From: Gammaproteobacteria bacterium
GTDB taxonomy: Bacteria; Pseudomonadota; Gammaproteobacteria; Pseudomonadales; Moraxellaceae
Direction: 5' to 3'
NCBI GenBank assembly: GCA_028868515.1
Contig: JAGWUI010000012.1
Coordinates: 1 to 64,000, forward strand
Length of the DNA: 64,000 bases
How positions within the stretch are numbered: position 1 is the stretch's first letter; every line of letters begins with the position of its first letter. Under the pieces are notes generated by a model. It saw nothing but the letters and a program-made list of their open reading frames with translations, was not told the origin of the DNA and did not search any database. Shown here piece by piece: positions 45,911 to 55,682 of this stretch. A program made the translations under genes and the position numbers.

Positions 45911-46011
45911 GTTCATTGAGCTTGCGGTTACTGAGCTTGTCGAAGTATCGAAATGAACGGTATATGTCGTAAAACCTAATGACGTTACGCACTTCGACAG
46001 GCTCAGTGATC
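45911..46011. repeat. Dispersed inverted repeat, family A copy 3
   Basis: Contains GTTCATTGAGCTTG, then a second module CTGAGCTTGTCGAAGTATCG, and a right arm CACTTCGACAGGCTCAGTGA. The doubled left module matches copy 1. It lies between convergent phoU and yggX. Confidence 0.75.
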
Positions 46012-46043
46012 TAATTTTTATTTTTGAATCTAAAAACCCGACC

Positions 46044-46313
46044 TTATTTAGCTTCAGGCTTCCAACCCACTGGACGTTCGTAATCTTGATTGGTGAGAAA
46101 CTTGTTGCGCTGTTCATCGAGGAAAACTTTAGATTCTGGTTGCATGACGTTCAGGCGATTTTCATTAATTAATAAAGTCTGATGCTGCATCCATTCTTGC
46201 CATGCTTTTTTTGATACATTTTCAAAGATGTCTTGACCTTTAGCACCGGGAAATGGGGCAAAGTCTAAGCCTTCAAGCTCTTGTTGATATTTACGACAAA
46301 AAACAGTGCGCAT
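46044..46313 (-). CDS. yggX: Fe(2+)-trafficking protein YggX
   Basis: 89-residue cytoplasmic protein that protects iron-sulfur clusters from oxidative damage. The start [20 protein letters not shown] with its single cysteine, then [35 protein letters not shown], is diagnostic. Convergent with phoU across a terminator and repeat. Confidence 0.95.
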   Translation of the reverse strand: MRTVFCRKYQQELEGLDFAPFPGAKGQDIFENVSKKAWQEWMQHQTLLINENRLNVMQPESKVFLDEQRNKFLTNQDYERPVGWKPEAK

Positions 46314-46497
46314 GGGCTTTTCCTGATGTGCTTTCTAGATGGTATTAAGAGCGGCTATAAACCACTCAATAAGATATGATGTTCACCATTTTAGTCTTTC
46401 ATGCTGTGAAGTGCTAGGTTAAGCTGAACGAAAGACAGGTCGGTGAATGCTGATCATGACGACTACGATGTAAATTTTAGAATCAGGGATTAAACAA

Positions 46498-47697
46498 ATG
46501 GCAAGCTCCAGCGCTGATGTAAGGCTAGATCCGCAAACCCGCCAAATGCTCGCGGAGTTGGTGGCGAAGCCGAGCGTCACCTGCACGAATGCCAAACAAG
46601 ATCAATCGAATCTTCCTGTCATTGAGCTTTTGGCAACATGGTTTATGGACTATGGTTTCCGCTGTGAAATCATGCCAGTTGCCGAAGGGAAGGCAAATCT
46701 CATCGCCGTGTTGTCGAATGGTGCGTCTGATCTGTCTGGTGGATTAGTTCTGGCTGGTCATACCGATACCGTGCCTTATGATGGTGAGTTATGGAGTAGT
46801 GATCCATTTGTGCTCAGTGAGCGTGATGGCAATTTATATGGTCTAGGTACTGCTGACATGAAGGGCTTTTTTGCTCTGATTTTGCAGGCGATGCGTTCAA
46901 TATCCGCTACAAAGTTCAAAGCCCCATTGATTGTCATCGCCACATGTGATGAAGAAACTTCAATGGCTGGCGCAAAAGCACTGGTTCAAGCTGCACAGAA
47001 ACCTTCAGGTGTTCAAGGGCGGTTTGCGTTGATTGGTGAACCGACAAACCTTAAACCGGGACGCATGCATAAAGGCGTGATGCTGGAGCGGATTGTGATT
47101 ACGGGTCATTCAGGACATTCTAGTGATCCGAGTTTAGGTAGTAATGCACTCGATGCAATGAATGAGGTGATGACGCGTCTAATCCGTTATCGTGATGGGC
47201 TAAAAGCGATTCAGCAGCCAATTTTTGCGATTCCTCATCCTACGTTGAATCTGGGGTGTATTCATGGCGGAGATAATCCAAATCGGATTTGTGGTTTATG
47301 CGAACTTCAATTCGATGTGCGAACGCTTCCAGGCATGAAGATGCAGGACATCCGCGAGGAGATTCGCCAGCTCATTGCGGATATTGCGCCTAAGTTTGGT
47401 GTGGCAGTGCTTTATGAGCCAGCATCGCCCGGTGCGCCATCCGCGGAAACGCCATCAGAATCGCCGTTTGTACAGTTTATTGAAAAACTGACAGGTGACA
47501 CCGCAGGTTCACTCGCATTTGGCACGGAAGCGCCTTATTTCCGTCAGTTAGGTATGGATACTGTGATTTTAGGGCCGGGTCGAATTGAGCAGGCACATCA
47601 ACCCGATGAGTATCTGCCGATTGAAAATATTGAGCCGATGGTTGGGTATTTGAAGAAGTTGATTGAGTACTATTGTGTGATGGGTGAGGCGGGTTAG
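46498..47697 (+). CDS. argE: Acetylornithine deacetylase
   Basis: M20-family metalloenzyme that removes the acetyl group from N-acetylornithine. The 399 residues include GHTDTVPYDG and YGLGTADMKGFFALI (metal ligands H and D), the general-base CDEETSMAGA and HKGVMLERI in the dimerisation domain. With ArgA it gives a linear (non-cyclic) arginine pathway. The start MASSSADVRL follows a 184-bp spacer divergent from yggX. Confidence 0.93.
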   Translation: MASSSADVRLDPQTRQMLAELVAKPSVTCTNAKQDQSNLPVIELLATWFMDYGFRCEIMPVAEGKANLIAVLSNGASDLSGGLVLAGHTDTVPYDGELWSSDPFVLSERDGNLYGLGTADMKGFFALILQAMRSISATKFKAPLIVIATCDEETSMAGAKALVQAAQKPSGVQGRFALIGEPTNLKPGRMHKGVMLERIVITGHSGHSSDPSLGSNALDAMNEVMTRLIRYRDGLKAIQQPIFAIPHPTLNLGCIHGGDNPNRICGLCELQFDVRTLPGMKMQDIREEIRQLIADIAPKFGVAVLYEPASPGAPSAETPSESPFVQFIEKLTGDTAGSLAFGTEAPYFRQLGMDTVILGPGRIEQAHQPDEYLPIENIEPMVGYLKKLIEYYCVMGEAG

Positions 47698-47716
47698 AGA
47701 GGATTCCAGATTGTGT

Positions 47717-47795
47717 AGTTCACTGAGCCTGTCGAAGTGGACATCTCAGACTTCAGTGGTTTTCGCCGCACATTTCGACAAGCTCAATGAGCTAT
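47717..47795. repeat. Dispersed inverted repeat, family A copy 4
   Basis: Left arm AGTTCACTGAGCCTGTCGAAG, about 40 nt centre, right arm CATTTCGACAAGCTCAATGAGC. It lies between convergent argE and the phosphopantetheinyl transferase gene. Arms complement each other with few mismatches. Confidence 0.75.
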
Positions 47796-47820
47796 GTAAG
47801 TTGTCTGGTTTTAGGCTTTT

Positions 47821-48477
47821 TCATTTCCCTAAAATAGTTTCAGCATCCTTGTTACTTGACCAAGATACACTCACTACTTGTTCATCCAAATTAAAACTCC
47901 GATATCTCCATTCGCCGAGCAATGGGTGAGTGAGCATTTCACCAACATTTTCAGTATTTAGCGTATTTAAATCCAAACGAATCCCTAAACCATGCGCCTT
48001 TAAAACTGCTTCTTTTCGCGTCCAAGTTTTGAGCCATTGTTCATGGGCTTGTTGAGGTGAAAGTTCAGGATTTTGCCAAACCTTTATTTCATCAGCGCTA
48101 AAAGTTCGTTCGGCTAAAGTCTGCATTTTGCGCTTTTTACTTTTATCTTCAATATCAATGCCAAGTGGAATGTCATCCAAACTCCACACTATTGCAAAGG
48201 CTTCAGTACTGTGTGAAATGTTAAAGCTAATGTTCTGATTTGCGAGATAGGGTTTTCCGTGAGCTTCTTTTGCGAAGATCAGTTGTTCAGGCGAAAGATT
48301 TAATGCTTGGGCGAGAATTGCACGTCGCCATGCACGCGTGAGCTGCTGATTTCTCCGTGTGACAGGATGATTAGCGATGCCCTCAATATCCGCCGCAGTC
48401 AATAACGCCAATAGTCGAGATTCTTCGGCAGGCGAAATTTCAGCAAAATGACGGACAACGAGATGAAAGATGGGCAT
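47821..48477 (-). CDS. 4'-phosphopantetheinyl transferase superfamily protein
   Basis: 218-residue Sfp/AcpT-like enzyme that moves phosphopantetheine from CoA to carrier proteins. The magnesium and CoA motifs are PLGIDIEDKSKKRKM and LKTWTRKEAVLKAHGLGI; the N-terminus has LTRAWRRAILAQALN and the pocket KPYLANQNISFNISHS. No NRPS or PKS gene is visible, so the carrier-protein partner is elsewhere. Divergent from argA. Confidence 0.9.
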   Translation of the reverse strand: MPIFHLVVRHFAEISPAEESRLLALLTAADIEGIANHPVTRRNQQLTRAWRRAILAQALNLSPEQLIFAKEAHGKPYLANQNISFNISHSTEAFAIVWSLDDIPLGIDIEDKSKKRKMQTLAERTFSADEIKVWQNPELSPQQAHEQWLKTWTRKEAVLKAHGLGIRLDLNTLNTENVGEMLTHPLLGEWRYRSFNLDEQVVSVSWSSNKDAETILGK

Positions 48478-48719
48478 GGATTGTCATGATGATTGAGTCA
48501 AGTCAGGATAATATACCGTTTTATTCATATGATAAGTCTATGGATTGTTTTTTGATTTTATTGAATGTTGTGGTCTGATGATGTGCGTCAAGGCTTTTTC
48601 CTGATAACATCGACATATCGCTTTGCATGTAAAGTTAGAGCTTTACTGATTAAAAAGCACGATCTCATACATTTGCCGATACATTTTTATACGCGTTCAG
48701 TTTGCAACAGGATTTTCCC

Positions 48720-50069
48720 ATGTCAGATGATTTTTTATCTCCAGATACCATGACCGACAATTATGTTCATTGGTTCCGTAATTCTGCGCCGTATATCAAT
48801 GCACATCGAGGAAAAACCTTTGTTCTGATGTTCGGTGGTGAAGCGGTCAATCATGATAATTTTCGCAATATTATCCATGACATCGCGTTATTGCATTCAC
48901 TTGGAATTCAGTTGATTTTGGTGCATGGCGCACGTCCGCAGATTGATGAAAATCTCATCGAATACGGGCTGTCTACACCATTCCATAATGACCTGCGGGT
49001 GACGACGCGTGAGGCGTTGCGCTGTGTGTTAGATGCCGTCGGTTCGATTCGCTTGGAAATTGAAGCCTTGCTGTCGATGGGCTTGGCAAACTCCCCGATG
49101 TACGGCTCACGTATCGATGCGGTTTCGGGTAATTTTGTCACCGCGCGACCGTATGGCGTGCGTGATGGCGTGGATTTCCAATTGACGGGTGAAGTACGTT
49201 CTGTCGATACCGAGGCACTGCAAAAGAGCCTTGCCAATCGCAATATTATTGTGTTGGGCCCAACAGGATATTCAACAACGGGCGAAGTTTTTAACCTGCT
49301 GGCTGAAGAAGTCGCCGTGGAAACTGCTATTACGATTAAAGCAGATAAATTGATTTTCTTGGGTGAGCATGAAGGGATTTCTGGCAAAGACAATCGTTTA
49401 CTCCGTGAAATGATTCCAAATGAAGTGGATCAGTTCCTGCGTAATAAAAAACTCGACAGTGAAATCCTCCGTCATATGCATGGTTCTGCCGATGCATGTC
49501 GTGGTGGTGTGCGCCGTGTGCATATTATTTCTTATGCGCGTGATGGTGCGCTGCTACAAGAATTATTTACGCGCGATGGTTCGGGGACATTGGTCAGTAA
49601 TGATCCGTATGAAGAAATTCGCACAGCGGATATTGATGATGTCGTGGGCTTGATTGAGCTATTGCGTCCGCTGGAAGAAGAGGGAATTTTGGTCCGTCGT
49701 TCACGTGAGCGTTTGGAAACGGAAATTGGTCAATTCGCGGTCATCGAACGTGATGGTATGATCGTGGGCTGTGCTGCACTGTATCCAATACCGACTAAAG
49801 CAACAGAACCGCCATCTGCTGAGATCGCATGTGTAGCGATTCATCCAAGTTATCGTAAGTCAAATCGCGGCGCTGAGCTTTTGGATTATTTGGAAGCGAA
49901 GGCGCATAACAAAGGTATTAAGAGCTTGTATGTGCTGACGACGCGTACAGCACTGTGGTTTATCGAGCAAGGTTTTGAGCCTGCGGAAGTGGATGATTTA
50001 CCAGAAGCACGTCAAGCGATGTATAACTTGCAGCGTAATTCGAAGGTGTTTGTGAAGCGGTTGGACTGA
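48720..50069 (+). CDS. argA: N-acetylglutamate synthase, ArgA type
   Basis: First enzyme of arginine synthesis, acetylating glutamate with acetyl-CoA. The 449 residues combine an N-terminal amino-acid kinase-like domain (VLMFGGEAVNHDNF, LILVHGARPQID) that usually mediates arginine feedback with a C-terminal GNAT acetyltransferase domain (CVAIHPSYRKSNRGAELLDYL). AGGA 8 nt upstream supports the ATG at 48720. Followed by a strong palindrome and a compositionally different gene. Confidence 0.95.
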   Translation: MSDDFLSPDTMTDNYVHWFRNSAPYINAHRGKTFVLMFGGEAVNHDNFRNIIHDIALLHSLGIQLILVHGARPQIDENLIEYGLSTPFHNDLRVTTREALRCVLDAVGSIRLEIEALLSMGLANSPMYGSRIDAVSGNFVTARPYGVRDGVDFQLTGEVRSVDTEALQKSLANRNIIVLGPTGYSTTGEVFNLLAEEVAVETAITIKADKLIFLGEHEGISGKDNRLLREMIPNEVDQFLRNKKLDSEILRHMHGSADACRGGVRRVHIISYARDGALLQELFTRDGSGTLVSNDPYEEIRTADIDDVVGLIELLRPLEEEGILVRRSRERLETEIGQFAVIERDGMIVGCAALYPIPTKATEPPSAEIACVAIHPSYRKSNRGAELLDYLEAKAHNKGIKSLYVLTTRTALWFIEQGFEPAEVDDLPEARQAMYNLQRNSKVFVKRLD

Positions 50070-50110
50070 CAAACATCAACACGCCTTCACGTTGGCAAGT
50101 GTTTTTAATA

Positions 50111-50146
50111 CAACCACTAATTAACCATACGGTTAATTAGTGGTTG
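50111..50146. repeat. 16-bp perfect inverted repeat (possible operator)
   Basis: CAACCACTAATTAACC (50111-50126) and GGTTAATTAGTGGTTG (50131-50146) are perfectly complementary around an ATAC centre. No T-run follows on the plus strand. The central AACCATACGGTT resembles TetR-family operator cores, so it may regulate the downstream DHFR-like gene; alternatively it is an argA terminator or mRNA end. Confidence 0.65.
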
Positions 50147-50264
50147 CTTGTAATGCATATGATTGCCGATCTTTAAGCAACACCTTCTCCGCACTCGTTG
50201 ATCCAACGTGTCTTCTAGACTATGTCAGCAAAAGTTCCCTAAAAAAATAACCAAGGAGAAAATA

Positions 50265-50846
50265 ATGCGTAAAATCGTCTCATTTGTTCATATCTCACTG
50301 GATGGTTTTGTTTCCTCAACCATTGAAGGGATGCACAGTCTCGGCTGGGTCAGTCTCAGCGAAGAAATGTTTGAATATGTTGAAAAGCGTATACAGCAGA
50401 CCGATACTGCCTTTTATGGGCGCGTTACATTTGAGATGATGGAGTCGTACTGGCCTACCGCTGCTGACCAACCTAACGCCAGTGCGCATGACCATGCTCA
50501 TTCGCGCTGGTACAAAACCGCCCGCAAAGTGGTCTTGTCGACTACTCTGTCGGAAAAGAATCATCCGAATACCCAAATCATCAGTCGCGACATCGGCGAA
50601 GCCATCCGCACTCTTAAAGCAGATGAGGGGAGTGAGATTCTGGTGTTTGGCAGCCCCTCCGCCACGCACGCCCTGATGGCAGAGAACCTCATCGACGAGT
50701 ACTGGCTATTCCTTAATCCTATCGTGTTGGGGCAGGGTATTCCCTTATTTACAAACATTCAGGACAGAACGGCACTTACGCTGCTAGACAGTAAAGTTTT
50801 TGAGTCGGGCGTGGTTGCTCTGCAATACGAAGTGAAACGAAATTAA
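50265..50846 (+). CDS. Dihydrofolate reductase family protein (RibD C-terminal-like)
   Basis: 193 residues: MRKIVSFVHISLDGFVSS, then TAFYGRVTFEMMESYWPTAA, KVVLSTTL and the NADPH-binding SEILVFGSPSATHALM, all typical of the stand-alone RibD_C/YyaP-like DHFR family. The true substrate is unknown in such proteins. AAGGAGAA before the ATG at 50265 fixes the start. Codons end in C more often than in neighbours, suggesting a recent arrival. It sits between argA and convergent glyS. Confidence 0.85.
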   Translation: MRKIVSFVHISLDGFVSSTIEGMHSLGWVSLSEEMFEYVEKRIQQTDTAFYGRVTFEMMESYWPTAADQPNASAHDHAHSRWYKTARKVVLSTTLSEKNHPNTQIISRDIGEAIRTLKADEGSEILVFGSPSATHALMAENLIDEYWLFLNPIVLGQGIPLFTNIQDRTALTLLDSKVFESGVVALQYEVKRN

Positions 50847-50882
50847 TGATAAATTTTTAATTTTTCATTCTCAATACGCAAT

Positions 50883-50912
50883 AAAAAACCTCACTAATTC
50901 GTGAGGTTTTTT
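50883..50912. terminator. Bidirectional terminator before glyS end
   Basis: AAAAAACCTCAC and GTGAGGTTTTTT form a 12-bp stem with a 6-nt loop, giving a T6 run on either strand. It lies between the convergent DHFR-like gene and glyS. Confidence 0.88.
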
Positions 50913-50927
50913 ACGAATCACACGGTA

Positions 50928-52997
50928 TTAACCCTGCAACAAACTCACATCCGCAACACTCAAGAACAGTGCGCGTAAGCGTGTCAGCAATCGTAAACGA
51001 TTTAAGCGCAACGCAGCATCATCAGCATTGACCATCACACTTTCAAAGAATGCATCAATTGGTGCGCGAAGTGCTGCAAGTTGTGACAGCGCAGGCGTGT
51101 AATCTGATTTTGCGAGCAATGGATGAACTTGTGGCTCAAGCGTTTCCAAGGTTTCGTAGAGTGCTTTTTCCGCAGCTTCAACTAACAATGCTGAATCAAT
51201 TCCACCAGCGCTGACAGTTTCTTTCGCCAGAATATTCGCCACACGCTTATTCGCTGCTGCGAGAGCCGTCGCTTCTGGCAGCGCACGGAAATGTTGTACT
51301 GCGCGGATGCGTTGATCGAAGTCGAGTGGTGACACTGGATTCAGCGCTTGAACTGCCAAAATCACATCCACAGGCATGCCTTGATCTTCGTACATGGAGC
51401 GATAACGGCTTTGTAAGAATGTGCTGGCATCAGTTAATGTTTTCGCTGGATTTTCGATTTTTGTCCCGTAGTTGGTGACCGCACGTTCAACCAGATCCAC
51501 AAGGCTCAGCGTCAGACGTTTCTCAATCAGAATACGCAAAATCCCAATTGCCACGCGGCGTAGACCGAACGGGTCTTTGTTACCTGTTGGTGGTTGGTTA
51601 ATACCAAAAATACCAGCCAATGTATCTAAACGATCTGCGAGTGCAATGCTGACACCTGTGAGTGTTTCAGGCAAAACATCGCCTGCGAATTTCGGTAAAT
51701 ATTGCTCGCGAATCGCCTCTGATACGTCTTTTGGTGCGCCTTCAAGCGCGGCGTAGTAGCTCCCTGCAATCCCTTGAAGTTCTGGGAACTCACCAACCAT
51801 TTCTGATGCGAGGTCGCATTTCGAGAGTTTCGCTGCTTGAACAGTGTGCTCAACGTTCGCGCCAATCTGTTCTGCGATATAGCTTGCAAGTGCTGCGATG
51901 CGTTCAGTTTTATCCCAAATTGTGCCAAGTTGTGCTTGAAATACACGATTTGCGAGTTTCTCTTGGCGTGCCGCAAGTGGTTGCTTTTGGTCTTGCTTAA
52001 AGAAGAACTCAGCATCGGTCAGGCGCGGGCGCACGACTTTTTCATTACCTAAAGTAATTTGTGTCGGGTCTTTGCTTTCGATATTCGATACTGTGATGAA
52101 ATAAGGTTGTAGCTTGTTATTAGCATCAACCAAGCAGAAATATTTTTGATTATCTTGCATGGTTGAGATCAGGGCTTCTTGTGGTACATGCAAGAAACGA
52201 GATTCAAACGTTGCACGCAGTGCTACAGGCCATTCTACCAAACCTGCGACTTCATCACGTAAGTCTGCTGGTACTAATGCGCGAGCATTCACTTCTGTCG
52301 CGAGTTTCTCAACTTGTCCGTCAATCAGTTGTTGGCGTTCATCAAAATCCGCAACGACATAAGCCGCACGTAATGCCGCTAAATAATCACCAGCAGATTT
52401 CAACTCAATCGCTGCAGGTGCATGGAAACGATGACCATAAGTTAGGTTGTTACTTGCAAAATCTTGAATTGTCGCAGGAATGACTGCGCTGTCTTTCATC
52501 AAGACAACCCACTGTACAGGACGGACAAATTCAGTACGGCTTGCCGCAGAGCGCATGCGTTTAGCGATTGGCAATGCGTTTAGTGATTCTTGCAACAATG
52601 CTGGCAATAAATCATCGAGAGATTGACCTGTGACTGTTTTGCGATGGACGAGCCATTCGCCTTTATCAGTTGGAATGCGAATGAGGTCAGCGACTTCGAC
52701 GCCAGCACCTTTGGCAAAACCAATCGCCGCAGGCGTCGGCGTACCGTCAGGTTTAAATGCGCCAGCAACCGCAGGACCGCGACGTTCTTCAACGCGATCA
52801 GGTTGATGACCTGCAATCCCTTCGATCAAAATTGCAAGGCGACGTGGTGCGGCATAGGCATTGATTTTTTCAAAGGACAAACCTGCGCTGGCGAGGCGAG
52901 TAGTGACTTCGCTGAGTAGCGCATCACGCAATGTTTTCAGGCTTTTTGGCGGGAGTTCTTCGCAGCCGAGTTCAAATAAAACTGTGTGTAAACTCAT
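50928..52997 (-). CDS. glyS: Glycyl-tRNA synthetase beta subunit
   Basis: 689-residue subunit that provides tRNA recognition and part of the active site in the alpha2-beta2 glycyl-tRNA synthetase. Starts [14 protein letters not shown], and includes [36 protein letters not shown]-type [13 protein letters not shown] and a [18 protein letters not shown] region. Its ATG overlaps the glyQ stop by 4 bp. Confidence 0.97.
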   Translation of the reverse strand: MSLHTVLFELGCEELPPKSLKTLRDALLSEVTTRLASAGLSFEKINAYAAPRRLAILIEGIAGHQPDRVEERRGPAVAGAFKPDGTPTPAAIGFAKGAGVEVADLIRIPTDKGEWLVHRKTVTGQSLDDLLPALLQESLNALPIAKRMRSAASRTEFVRPVQWVVLMKDSAVIPATIQDFASNNLTYGHRFHAPAAIELKSAGDYLAALRAAYVVADFDERQQLIDGQVEKLATEVNARALVPADLRDEVAGLVEWPVALRATFESRFLHVPQEALISTMQDNQKYFCLVDANNKLQPYFITVSNIESKDPTQITLGNEKVVRPRLTDAEFFFKQDQKQPLAARQEKLANRVFQAQLGTIWDKTERIAALASYIAEQIGANVEHTVQAAKLSKCDLASEMVGEFPELQGIAGSYYAALEGAPKDVSEAIREQYLPKFAGDVLPETLTGVSIALADRLDTLAGIFGINQPPTGNKDPFGLRRVAIGILRILIEKRLTLSLVDLVERAVTNYGTKIENPAKTLTDASTFLQSRYRSMYEDQGMPVDVILAVQALNPVSPLDFDQRIRAVQHFRALPEATALAAANKRVANILAKETVSAGGIDSALLVEAAEKALYETLETLEPQVHPLLAKSDYTPALSQLAALRAPIDAFFESVMVNADDAALRLNRLRLLTRLRALFLSVADVSLLQG

Positions 52998-54016
52998 TTC
53001 GACTTCTCCGCTTTTGCTGCATCTTTTTCCTGTTGTGCTTGTTCTTGGGCCTGATTTTGTAAAGAGTCAGCTGCCATCTTCGCCAATACTTCATCACGCA
53101 GCGCAGGTTCTGCCATTGGGAAACCCAGTTTCGCGCGGGAGTTGACATAACTTTGGGCAATCGCGCGAGCCAATCCGCGAACGCGCAAGATATATCGCTG
53201 GCGTTCGGTGACCGAAATCGCGCCGCGTGCATCAAGCAAGTTAAAGGTATGTGAGGCTTTAATCACCATTTCATACGCAGGCAATGGCAATTCTGCTGCC
53301 ATCAGACGGTTTGATTCACTTTCATAGAAATCAAACAGTTCGAACAGTTTCTCGACATTGGCATATTCAAAGTTATAGGTCGATTGTTCCACTTCGTTTT
53401 GGTGGAACACATCGCCATAAGTCACGGTGCCAAATTGACCACGTGTCCACACTAAGTCATAAACCGAATCCACGCCTTGCAAATACATCGCTAAACGTTC
53501 AAGACCATAGGTGATTTCACCTGTGACTGGGTAGCATTCCACGCCACCAACTTGTTGGAAGTAGGTGAATTGGGTGACTTCCATACCGTTTAGCCAGACT
53601 TCCCAGCCTAATCCCCATGCGCCGAGTGTTGGTGATTCCCAGTTGTCTTCGACAAAGCGAATATCATGGGTCAGCGTGTCGATACCGATGGCTTTCAACG
53701 AGTCGAGATAGAGCTGTTGGATATTGGCTGGATTTGGCTTCAGGACGACTTGGAACTGATAGTAATGCTGCAAACGGTTTGGATTTTCGCCATAACGACC
53801 ATCTTTTGGACGACGTGAAGGTTGCACATAAGCAGCATTCCACGTTTCAGGGCCAAGTGCACGAAGGAAGGTTGCTGTATGGAACGTTCCGGCGCCCATT
53901 TCTAAATCATAAGGCTGGAGGACGACACAACCTTGATTTGCCCAGTAATTTTGCAGGGCAAGAATGAGTTCTTGAAAGGTGAGATTAGAGATAGCTTGGC
54001 TTTTGGTGGTGCTCAT
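52994..54016 (-). CDS. glyQ: Glycyl-tRNA synthetase alpha subunit
   Basis: Catalytic class II subunit. [70 protein letters not shown] and [19 protein letters not shown] are diagnostic. At 340 residues it is longer than the E. coli protein because of a C-terminal tail rich in Gln, Ala, Glu and Lys ([22 protein letters not shown]) after the conserved core. It is translationally coupled with glyS. Confidence 0.97.
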   Translation of the reverse strand: MSTTKSQAISNLTFQELILALQNYWANQGCVVLQPYDLEMGAGTFHTATFLRALGPETWNAAYVQPSRRPKDGRYGENPNRLQHYYQFQVVLKPNPANIQQLYLDSLKAIGIDTLTHDIRFVEDNWESPTLGAWGLGWEVWLNGMEVTQFTYFQQVGGVECYPVTGEITYGLERLAMYLQGVDSVYDLVWTRGQFGTVTYGDVFHQNEVEQSTYNFEYANVEKLFELFDFYESESNRLMAAELPLPAYEMVIKASHTFNLLDARGAISVTERQRYILRVRGLARAIAQSYVNSRAKLGFPMAEPALRDEVLAKMAADSLQNQAQEQAQQEKDAAKAEKSK

Positions 54017-54248
54017 GGCAATCCATGCGAAAGATGAAAAAATTGGTGGGTAGTATAGTGAATTTCGAGGGGATTTTCACGGGGAGAATTTAAGGTTGTT
54101 TGGGAGGTGTTGGTGCCGACATGAGGGTGTTGTAATGATTCTTACATTTAGATAAGACGCAGAATGGGTTTCATTTTGTAAGTTAGCTAATAATGACCAA
54201 ACTGCCTGTAGTACGATGCCTGCACGATAAGAACTCTAGGAAGAATAT

Positions 54249-55052
54249 ATGAACTATAAGCAACTCATCTTTATAGTAAGTCTTGGATCAATTCTTGCTG
54301 GGTGTGGCGGAGGTGATGATAATAATGTAACTAATAATACAGCTTATTTATTCGTTATCCCAGCTGTTGGCTCCCAACGAGTGTATGTGGAGACAATTAT
54401 TGATGATCAATCAAATACTATTAATCAATCCTATACTGCAACAGTGACTGCAACGACAACTACAGGATTTACTCAAAGTAAGATATATTCAAGCCCATCT
54501 AGTTTTGTGGGTGGTGCATTGTTCCCAACACCATCCCATACCGATACTCTCAATAATTCAGGATTGACTCTTTCGAGTTCCTATAATTATGACTATAGTC
54601 CTCCTTGTGCTAGATGGGCATCGTGCGTTGCTTTGGTTGCTTCAGTTTCCTATACGCTTACAGACTCTCCCTATGCTGGGGGGGCAATTTTTCCACTTAG
54701 TGTTGGACAAACTTGGAATACCAGCTATACGCAAACATGTGCGGATAATAATACTAATGCATCATGCTCTATAGTTGGTCAGAGTACACCGGTGGCTTAT
54801 ACGGATAAAGGTTCGGTGGTTGATGTCGAAAGAGTTACAGTTCCTGCAGGAACATTTAACGCTTTGAAATTGCAAAGTACGATCAATTTTACCAATGCAG
54901 CAGGCACAAATATCACTCAAAATGTCACAGAATGGCGTGATACCAACACGGGTCATGTGGTTAAAGCTATTAGCGCAAATACATACAGCGGTACTATGCC
55001 AACGACAGGCTATGTTGTGCAAAGAACTGTCTCATTACAGAGTATGAATTAG
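54249..55052 (+). CDS. Lipoprotein of unknown function
   Basis: 267 residues with a signal peptide ending LAGC (C19), then GGGDDNN, a typical flexible linker. The rest is Thr/Ser/Asn-rich and beta-like. A C-terminal segment (VVDVERVTVPAGTFNALKLQSTI...TEWRDTNTGHVVKAI) recalls exported beta-sandwich lipoproteins. Four cysteines in the middle (PPCARWASCVA, QTCADNN, SCSIVG) could form disulfides. AGGAAG precedes the ATG. No function is assigned. Confidence 0.78.
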   Translation: MNYKQLIFIVSLGSILAGCGGGDDNNVTNNTAYLFVIPAVGSQRVYVETIIDDQSNTINQSYTATVTATTTTGFTQSKIYSSPSSFVGGALFPTPSHTDTLNNSGLTLSSSYNYDYSPPCARWASCVALVASVSYTLTDSPYAGGAIFPLSVGQTWNTSYTQTCADNNTNASCSIVGQSTPVAYTDKGSVVDVERVTVPAGTFNALKLQSTINFTNAAGTNITQNVTEWRDTNTGHVVKAISANTYSGTMPTTGYVVQRTVSLQSMN

Positions 55053-55056
55053 CCGA

Positions 55057-55082
55057 GTAGGATGGGCTAAAACCCATCCTAC
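55057..55082. repeat. 10-bp inverted repeat, GTAGGATGGG type
   Basis: GTAGGATGGG (55057-55066) and CCCATCCTAC (55073-55082) pair perfectly with a short AT-rich loop, just after the lipoprotein stop. A partial unit (GTAGGATGGTTAAAAC) occurs near 12715. Such elements are common between genes in proteobacteria. Confidence 0.6.
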
Positions 55083-55087
55083 AAAAG

Positions 55088-55119
55088 GAAAAACCTGTCC
55101 TCATCGGACAAGTTTTTTC
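55088..55119 (+). terminator. Terminator after the lipoprotein gene
   Basis: AAAACCTGTCC and GGACAAGTTTTTT form a stem with one mismatch around TCATC, with a T6 tail. On the other strand a run of T also follows, so it may also serve the convergent gene. Confidence 0.75.
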
Positions 55120-55135
55120 TTCATCTAGATCATTA

Positions 55136-55513
55136 TTATTGATTTGGTTGAGTAGTGCCCATTGATGCACCAACACTTGCGCCTAAAGTCGCACCCAGCG
55201 CAGCACCTTCTTCACCACCAATCATACGACTTCCTGCATAAGCACCGACTGCGCTGCCAATCGTCGCATTGAGCGTGGTTTGAGAATCGTATCCTGCGGT
55301 TGTTCCTGCAAGGCCTGTTCCGACAGCTGCGCCAATTGCTGCACCGCGACTACCATTGGTGTGATGTCCAGCCGCAGCACCTGCTGCACCTGCTGCGGAG
55401 AGAGCTGCCATTTGCTGCTGTTGTGGTGTGACGGATGAACACGCACCTAGCATCAAGCAGCTTGTGGCGATTGCTGATATAGTCAATGTTTGTGCAAATT
55501 TAAAATTCATCAT
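55136..55513 (-). CDS. Glycine-zipper outer-membrane-type lipoprotein
   Basis: 125 residues with signal peptide and lipobox LMLGAC (C25). The rest is repeated small-residue (Gly/Ala) helices (AALSAAGAAGAAAG, GAAIGAAVGTGLAGTTAG, GAALGATLGASVGASMG), the glycine-zipper pattern of the YMGG/17-kDa antigen-like group that inserts in or stiffens membranes. Convergent with the lipoprotein gene at 54249. Confidence 0.8.
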   Translation of the reverse strand: MMNFKFAQTLTISAIATSCLMLGACSSVTPQQQQMAALSAAGAAGAAAGHHTNGSRGAAIGAAVGTGLAGTTAGYDSQTTLNATIGSAVGAYAGSRMIGGEEGAALGATLGASVGASMGTTQPNQ

Positions 55514-55682
55514 GTTGATTATATTACCTTAATTAAGCTGATTCAGTAGATTGAGCGTAGTTTATACATTCTCACAACAGCGGATTTTAAACGATATTGA
55601 TGGATGATGTTTCATATCTTTGTGTACGATTCTTTTTGTGCAATTTCGAGTGTCAATTTGCCAATATTGTGATTTGTAGCAT

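Noticed and set aside
5090-47795. Family-A repeats considered as a CRISPR array
   Set aside because: Copies are single, kilobases apart, palindromic across the whole element and lack regularly sized spacers.
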